Shown: positions 59,385-64,000 of the stretch, one piece after another
Layout of the letters: the number at the start of each line of letters is the position of its first letter
How positions within the stretch are numbered: position 1 is the first letter of the stretch
DNA from: Branchiostoma floridae
Taxonomy: Eukaryota > Chordata > Leptocardii > Amphioxiformes > Branchiostomatidae
Length of the DNA: 64,000 bases
Assembly (NCBI RefSeq): GCF_000003815.2
Contig: NC_049982.1
Location: forward strand, 27,323,737-27,387,736
Reading direction: 5' to 3'
Notes under the pieces: generated by a model
Database searches by the model: none
What the model was told of the DNA's origin: nothing
Seen by the model: only the letters and a program-made list of their open reading frames with translations
Position numbers and translations under genes: made by a program

Positions 59385-60119
59385 ATGGACGACTCAGTGA
59401 TTTATCCGCAAGATCTCCAATATTGGAGGACACTGCCCGCGTACACCGGGCTCTCTAAACCTCCACAGGCGGACGCAGCGACGCAGACATCCCCCCGTCA
59501 CGACGGAGCCCGGACGCCGCCAACTGGAGACGTACCAGACACTTGGCCCGCGACCAAGCCAGCACCGACCGTTAAACGACCCCCGACATTGGAGGTTCTC
59601 AACGATGGAGTTGAAGCCAGGTTCTCTATTGGCGAAGACGTATTTGTTACAGTCGGTTGTTTCAAGGGGATGCCGCTAGTGAATGTGCGGAGGTTCTATC
59701 GACCTTGTCCCGGGAAAGACGTGTGGAAGCCCGGTAAACAAGGGCTGGCTCTAGCCCCAGAGCAATGGCTCGCTCTCAAACGCAACATGAGCAGCGTGTC
59801 GTCAGTTCTCCTGGCTTGCGGATTTTCAGCCAAGCACACATCATACAACGGGAACGGGAGCACGTTCCTACCCAGCCGATTCGACCTGGGAAACCAACGA
59901 TATGCCGTCGTGGAGCTGTTCAGAGGGGAAGCGGTCGTGAGTCTACGAGAGTTTTTCAGACCGAAAGCGGATCAAGGCAAACTCCTCCCGAGCAAGAAAG
60001 GGCTCAACCTATCAACCCAGCAGTGGGATGCCCTGGAGGAACAGGCAGACAAGATCGATGCCGTCCTGAAAACCGTCCTCGAGCAGAAATCGCTGACCAG
60101 CAAAGTTCTGAAAAAATAG
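59385..60119 (+). CDS. Protein with two PC4-like (ssDNA-binding) domains
   Basis: The ATG at 59,385 lies in a good context (GAGCCATGGAC), giving 244 residues. The first 70 residues are Pro/Thr-rich and probably disordered. Two PC4/p15-like domains follow (about 78-140 and 165-228). Each has the order seen in the family: a beta strand pair with V-x-x-F-[KR]-G, then V-[NS]-[VL]-R-x-F, a Gly/Lys-rich loop with K-[KQ]-G-L, and a helix starting at EQW or QQW. PC4 binds single-stranded DNA and melted promoters and normally works as a dimer, so the tandem form may act as a built-in pseudo-dimer. A role in late transcription or replication of the element is inference. An AATAAA signal lies at 60,142-60,147. 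Confidence 0.7.
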   Translation: MDDSVIYPQDLQYWRTLPAYTGLSKPPQADAATQTSPRHDGARTPPTGDVPDTWPATKPAPTVKRPPTLEVLNDGVEARFSIGEDVFVTVGCFKGMPLVNVRRFYRPCPGKDVWKPGKQGLALAPEQWLALKRNMSSVSSVLLACGFSAKHTSYNGNGSTFLPSRFDLGNQRYAVVELFRGEAVVSLREFFRPKADQGKLLPSKKGLNLSTQQWDALEEQADKIDAVLKTVLEQKSLTSKVLKK

Positions 60120-60141
60120 CGAACCAGTGATTTGTCATGAA

Positions 60142-60147
60142 AATAAA
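60142..60147 (+). terminator. Polyadenylation signal of the PC4-like gene
   Basis: AATAAA 23 bases after the stop codon, before the next promoter. Confidence 0.6.
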
Positions 60148-60278
60148 CTTCCTGTGGTACAAACATGGGCAAAGATCTCATTGAAGTGTGTGTGTGTCAT
60201 GTTAATGCTATAGTAGGTTCGTTCAATAAGCGTGTGTGTGTGAGAGAGAGGCGCATGTGCATAAAAGAGCTGCATCTG

Positions 60279-60315
60279 TATAAAAGGGCTAGCGTTCTAA
60301 CTAAACAGTCAGTCT
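60279..60315 (+). promoter_or_regulatory. Core promoter of the integrase gene
   Basis: TATAAAAG (60,279-60,286) and the initiator TCAGTCT (60,309-60,315, A at 60,311) are spaced by about 30 bases, a textbook arrangement. The leader would be about 150 bases. Confidence 0.6.
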
Positions 60316-60462
60316 CAGAGTTGGAGAGGCACAAACAACACGCATGGGTTGTCTTCCCGACATCGCGTTCTTGGGCGAGCTCTTTTGTGAGATAGTGGAC
60401 CGCGTTCATTGCGCGTGCATGTGTATGGGGGGACGAATATTTATGTTCTTTCGTGGTTTGGG

Positions 60463-61644
60463 ATGGTTTCCAAGAACCCCGGAAGGAGGAGGAGAAGGAA
60501 GGCGGGAGGGGGAAGCAAGCCCTACCCCACCAATCCTGCCGAGGAATGGCACGACGTCCTCCACAGGGTTTACTACGACCCCAGACATCCTGCAGGGTAC
60601 GGTGGAGTGGGACGGCTCCATCGAGCCGTGCGAGACAAGTACGGAGTCACCCGAAAACAAGTAGAAGCGTGGTTGCGTTCTCAAGACACCCACACCTTAC
60701 ACAAACCCATCAGACGACGTTTTCAAAGGAATCGAGTGATAACCGGAGGAATACACGACCAGTGGCAGGCTGATCTCGCCGATATGTCATCCCTCTCTCG
60801 GCATAATGACGGGTATCGCTATCTCCTGACCTGCATAGACGTATTTTCTAAATACGCGTGGGTCGTTCCCATCAAAGACAAGACGGGCCCCACCTTGGCG
60901 AAAGCCTTCCAAACCATCCTAGCCGAGGACGACCAAAAACCCAGGTGTCTTCAAACGGATCAAGGTACGGAGTTTCTCAATCGACACGTCCAGTCTCTAT
61001 TGAAGAAGGAAGGGATCAAATTCTTTACGACGTTTAGTGTGGAAACCAAAGCCAGTGTGGTGGAAAGGTTCAATCGTACGCTGAAGACGAGAATGTGGAA
61101 ATATTTCACCGCAAAGAACACGCACCGATACATCGACGTCCTGAGCGATCTGGTGTGGTCCTACAACCGCTCCTACCACCGCAGCATCAAAATGGCTCCC
61201 ATCGAAGTGAACGACAAGAACGAGGGGCTCGTGTGGCATACCCTGTACGGAGAAGGTGACATCTCGAAACGCCGGAAAGGGAGAAAACAACCGACGTCGT
61301 TCAAATTTCGAGTCGGAGATTCGGTTCGAATCAGCAAATCTAAACTGCGCCTGGAAAAGGGCTATACGCCCAATTGGACCACAGAGATATTTGTCGTCTC
61401 CGAACAAATTGCCCGCCGTCCTCCCGTTTATCGCGTGAAAGATTACGAAGGAGAAGTTTTGAGAGGGACGTTTTACGAAAAGGAGTTGCAGAAAGTTACG
61501 AAAAAAGACGACGACGTCTATCAAGTAGAGGACATCCTGGACACGAGAAGGCGAGGCAAAAAGAAGGAGTTCTTTGTGAAATGGAAAGGATATCCCGCCA
61601 AGTTTAATAGCTGGGTGAGAGAAGAGGACATGGTTCCCATATGA
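60463..61644 (+). CDS. Polinton-type integrase with C-terminal chromodomain
   Basis: The frame is open further upstream but the first ATG is at 60,463, so the protein is 393 residues. It starts with a run of Arg. A zinc-finger-like HHCC part is not obvious. The rve/DDE core shows Asp104 (WQADLADM), Asp166 (LQTDQGTEF) and Glu201 (SVVERFNRTLK), spaced as in retroviral-type integrases. The C terminus (about 353-391) is a chromodomain with YQVEDILD and FFVKWKGYP. This is the enzyme that inserts Polintons with a 6-bp duplication, and the chromodomain is thought to direct it to chromatin. The frame is intact. The long - strand ORF opposite is a shadow. Confidence 0.92.
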   Translation: MVSKNPGRRRRRKAGGGSKPYPTNPAEEWHDVLHRVYYDPRHPAGYGGVGRLHRAVRDKYGVTRKQVEAWLRSQDTHTLHKPIRRRFQRNRVITGGIHDQWQADLADMSSLSRHNDGYRYLLTCIDVFSKYAWVVPIKDKTGPTLAKAFQTILAEDDQKPRCLQTDQGTEFLNRHVQSLLKKEGIKFFTTFSVETKASVVERFNRTLKTRMWKYFTAKNTHRYIDVLSDLVWSYNRSYHRSIKMAPIEVNDKNEGLVWHTLYGEGDISKRRKGRKQPTSFKFRVGDSVRISKSKLRLEKGYTPNWTTEIFVVSEQIARRPPVYRVKDYEGEVLRGTFYEKELQKVTKKDDDVYQVEDILDTRRRGKKKEFFVKWKGYPAKFNSWVREEDMVPI

Positions 61645-61695
61645 TAAATACCGATGCACGTCCAGACATCGGGCATTGCTCAGACGCACCTCGCC

Positions 61696-62499
61696 ATGGC
61701 CAATTCGTTTTACGTCACTCTCCCCAGCGACGGAAGTATGGACGTCTTTCAAGAAAACACGGTCACGAATTATCGGACCAAACTGGCGCAGCCCGTAGAA
61801 CTGTCGGGAGAGTGGGAGGTGGCTCTCGTTGAGATACAATATCCTCACAGCTGGCTGAACGTTCGGGAAGGCGAAAACACCTTGGTGTATTTCATGGTGG
61901 ACGAAAAAGATGAAGGGAGTGGTCGGGAATACGAGATCGTCAAAATCTCCGCGGGGCACTACAAGGACGTTTTGCATCTCTTGAAAAGCCTGAACGAAGC
62001 CGCTTCCATACGTTACCCTAGCCTCTTCAAGCAACACGACATGTTTGCTTATGACAGCATCACGAAAAGAGTGACCATGGTCCTGCCTCCCATGGCGCAA
62101 AATTCGACGACAATGAAGACTTATCTGACGGGGCCATTGGCCGAAAAACTGGGATGGGGAGTAAAAGGCGCCATATACGGTAGCTGGGTACAGGCACCAC
62201 GTCCAGCCGACCCTAACCTGGGCTTTCACTCCTTGTACGTGTACGGGGATGTTGTGCAGCATCGTCCGGTGGGCGGACAGAAGGTCCCTCTGCTGAGAAT
62301 CGTCAAAATCGAGGGACAAGACGGGGACATCGTTGATCACCCTATCCCCACGCCTCACTACATACCTCTGGCCAGGAAACGATTCGAAACGATTGAAATC
62401 GATATAAGGAACGACCTCGGCGAACCCGTGCCATTTGTGCAAGGGCGAGTGATCGTAACACTTCACTTCAGACAGAGGCGGTCTTCCTACTTTTCCTAG
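61696..62499 (+). CDS. Polinton penton-type minor capsid protein
   Basis: I chose the ATG at 61,696 (CGCCATGGCC) over the in-frame one at 61,654, because family members begin with a block like NSFYVTLPSDGSMDVF. It gives 267 residues. The early segment ELSGEWEVALVEIQYPHSW is characteristic of the single jelly-roll minor capsid proteins of Polintons and adintoviruses, which form the fivefold vertices. It lies 51 bases after the integrase and 2 bases before the next gene, so it is tightly packed. The frame is intact. No membrane segment is seen. Confidence 0.85.
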   Translation: MANSFYVTLPSDGSMDVFQENTVTNYRTKLAQPVELSGEWEVALVEIQYPHSWLNVREGENTLVYFMVDEKDEGSGREYEIVKISAGHYKDVLHLLKSLNEAASIRYPSLFKQHDMFAYDSITKRVTMVLPPMAQNSTTMKTYLTGPLAEKLGWGVKGAIYGSWVQAPRPADPNLGFHSLYVYGDVVQHRPVGGQKVPLLRIVKIEGQDGDIVDHPIPTPHYIPLARKRFETIEIDIRNDLGEPVPFVQGRVIVTLHFRQRRSSYFS

Positions 62500-62501
62500 A
62501 T

Positions 62502-62921
62502 ATGACGGGACAGCGAGGAGGACAGTTGCCGGTGTATTACGGACGGTCTATGCAGCGTGGTTACGGGTTGGGAGGGATTTTTCGCGGTTTGCTCAGATCC
62601 GCCGTACCTCTACTGAAACGAGGGGCCCAAAATGTGGGAAGACAGGCTCTAAGGAGCGGTATGGATTTAGCTCATGATGTCTTAAATGGTCAAGGGGTCA
62701 AACGCGCTGCCAAACGGAGAGCCGGCGAGTTTGGACAACGTCTGATGTCTGGGCAGAAAAGAGCCAGGGTGCGTGCACCGCCTGCACCGGTGGGGCAAAA
62801 CAAAGGACGAGGGGCGGGCAGGGGAAAGAAGCCATTAAAACGTGGAACGAGACCGCGTGCAGTCAGTCGCAAGAGAGTCGGTGCACAGCGCGGACGTACC
62901 TCTCCCGATATCTTCAATTAG
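62502..62921 (+). CDS. Basic virion core-type protein
   Basis: 139 residues, starting two bases after the penton stop. A short N terminus (QRGYGLGGIFRGLLRSAVP) is followed by an amphipathic helix region and a C-terminal half very rich in Lys/Arg. The position between penton and major capsid genes and the GLGGIF-R-L-RS-P-L pattern match the adenovirus pVI/pX-like core proteins reported for adintoviruses. DNA binding or membrane activity in the particle is inferred from the family, not shown here. Confidence 0.65.
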   Translation: MTGQRGGQLPVYYGRSMQRGYGLGGIFRGLLRSAVPLLKRGAQNVGRQALRSGMDLAHDVLNGQGVKRAAKRRAGEFGQRLMSGQKRARVRAPPAPVGQNKGRGAGRGKKPLKRGTRPRAVSRKRVGAQRGRTSPDIFN

Positions 62922-62937
62922 TCCCGATATAAACGAC

Positions 62938-64000
62938 ATGGCCCACATTCATCCCCTGTCGTGTTCCTGCACCAAATCAGAATTGGATCTGTTTGAAGTA
63001 CCGCCAACTCAGACGACCATAACGGACGGTAGATGGGTAGAGTATCATCCGGTGGCCAGTCTCGCCGAGTCTTCCCCGATAGAATTTGACATTCCTGGAG
63101 CGGGGGAGGAATTTACGGACCTTTCCCAGACGAAATTGTACGTGAAAGCCAAGATCGTTCTCCCTAACGGTAACGACCTGCCGGACAACGCCAAGGTAGG
63201 CCCGGTAAACCTGTGGCTTCAATCGCTCTTCTCGCAAGTCACGGTTACGGTCGCTGGCAAGGACATAACGGATTCCACTAATTGCTATCCATATCGTGCT
63301 TACCTGGAGACGCTGCTAAACTATGGGTCTGAAGCAAAGCAATCGCAGCTGACATCCGAACTTTTCTATCAAGACACGCCGGGACGACTTCACTTGGTCG
63401 ACCCCTACCCAACAGATCAGGGCGCAGTGGCAAACGAAGGATTGATGAAGCGTGCCAACATGACCCGCAACAGTCGCGAAGTGGACCTCATAGGACCCCT
63501 ACACGTCGATCTGTTTCATCAAGATCGCTTTTTGCTCAGCAAAGTCGACGTTAAAATCAAGCTGCACCGATCGAAACATCAATTCTGTCTGATGTCGCCT
63601 GGGGATCAGTTCAAAATTGTCATCACGGAGGCCGCCGTCTTTCTGAGAAAGGTCAACCTGTTACCCACCTATCAGCTGTCCATCGAAAGTCAACTCAACA
63701 AGCAGACGGCCAAGTATGCCCTTAAAAGGGTTCAGTTAAAACCTTTTACAATTCCCCGTGGTAACCATTCAGTGTCGAGCGACAATCTGTTCCTGGGACA
63801 GGTCCCCAAACGCGTGGCGATCGCTCTGGTGGACAACGCAGCCTTCCAGGGGTCGTTCGGTACCAACCCCTTTAACTTTCAACACTTTAACTTGAACTAC
63901 ATCAGTCTCTGCGTCAATGGGCAGGAGGTGCCTCACAAAGCGCTGACACCCAACTTTGCCGAGGGACAGTACATCAGATCCTACATGAACTTGTTTGGAA
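62938..64000 (+). CDS. Polinton major capsid protein, truncated by window end
   Basis: Starts at an ATG 16 bases after the core protein stop. It was not present as a long frame in the ORF list because the window ends before a stop. The 354 visible codons are open. The N-terminal region (GRWVEYHPVASLAESSPIEF, then DLSQTKLYVKAKI and VNLWLQSLFSQVTVTV) and later segments such as VDLFHQDRFLL are typical of the double jelly-roll major capsid protein of Polintons and adintoviruses. The second jelly roll continues outside. It would form the hexon-like capsomers of a particle. Confidence 0.88.
   Translation, partial: MAHIHPLSCSCTKSELDLFEVPPTQTTITDGRWVEYHPVASLAESSPIEFDIPGAGEEFTDLSQTKLYVKAKIVLPNGNDLPDNAKVGPVNLWLQSLFSQVTVTVAGKDITDSTNCYPYRAYLETLLNYGSEAKQSQLTSELFYQDTPGRLHLVDPYPTDQGAVANEGLMKRANMTRNSREVDLIGPLHVDLFHQDRFLLSKVDVKIKLHRSKHQFCLMSPGDQFKIVITEAAVFLRKVNLLPTYQLSIESQLNKQTAKYALKRVQLKPFTIPRGNHSVSSDNLFLGQVPKRVAIALVDNAAFQGSFGTNPFNFQHFNLNYISLCVNGQEVPHKALTPNFAEGQYIRSYMNLFG

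Larger units (their letters stand above)
58259..64000 (+). mobile_element. Polinton/adintovirus-type element, left part
   Basis: A compact + strand gene cluster: a BCL-2-like ORF, a double PC4-like protein, a chromodomain integrase, a penton-type capsid protein, a basic core protein and a major capsid protein cut by the window end. Gaps between the last four genes are 2 to about 50 bases, as in viruses. The protein-primed DNA polymerase, packaging ATPase and protease expected for this class would lie beyond 64,000. All genes seen from 59,385 on are intact, so the copy may be young. Confidence 0.85.

Noticed and set aside
60409-60462. Upstream extension of the integrase frame
   Set aside because: The extension starts at TTG, not ATG. 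The first ATG is at 60,463 and precedes the basic N terminus.
60997-62466. 489-codon open frame on the - strand
   Set aside because: It lies exactly opposite the integrase and penton genes, whose + strand products match known families. It has no recognisable domain, so it is an antisense shadow.

Overview
The window looks like animal nuclear DNA, most likely from an invertebrate deuterostome such as amphioxus. That is my inference. It rests on GT-AG introns, a Shaker-type potassium channel, tRNA-derived SINEs, Penelope-like elements with hammerhead-type motifs, an L1/Tx1-like LINE, foldback DNA elements and a Polinton/adintovirus-type element with capsid genes.

Positions 1-55,000 hold a tandem array of four paralogous genes (A, B, C, D), all on the + strand, with partly paralogous flanks. 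Comparing the copies reveals one shared five-exon structure with intron phases 0, 2, 2 and 1, including three short exons that no ORF scan would find. The deduced protein has related helical modules at the N terminus, a nucleotidyltransferase-like domain (glycine/serine loop followed by Asp-Leu-Glu) and 12-18 C-terminal TPR-like repeats of 44 residues, all encoded in one giant exon. Gene B (11,768-18,969) is intact, with 1641 codons in frame. Gene A lacks exon 1 in the window, where a Penelope-like element lies instead. Gene C has lost its start codon, and two transposons interrupt its last 300 coding bases. Gene D has an assembly gap over its start and a one-base frameshift in the repeat exon.

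Mobile DNA explains most of the rest. There are inverted Penelope-like fragments (1-2030), a 630-bp Penelope-derived foldback with two hammerhead-type motifs (9607-10,236), a TA-flanked foldback element (8540-9013), a 5'-truncated LINE with a 15-bp target duplication (22,178-25,210), and two related CACTA-like elements with 3-bp duplications that carry large satellite arrays (31,629-35,695 and 35,941-40,899).

The right end differs. A single-exon Shaker-type channel lies on the - strand at 56,136-57,551. A compact GC-richer cluster follows on the + strand: a frameshifted BCL-2-like ORF, a protein with two PC4-like domains, a chromodomain integrase, a penton-type minor capsid protein, a basic core protein and a major capsid protein that runs off the window. 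This is the left part of a Polinton/adintovirus-type element. Its probable terminal sequence (from about 58,259) also occurs as a remnant at 19,106.
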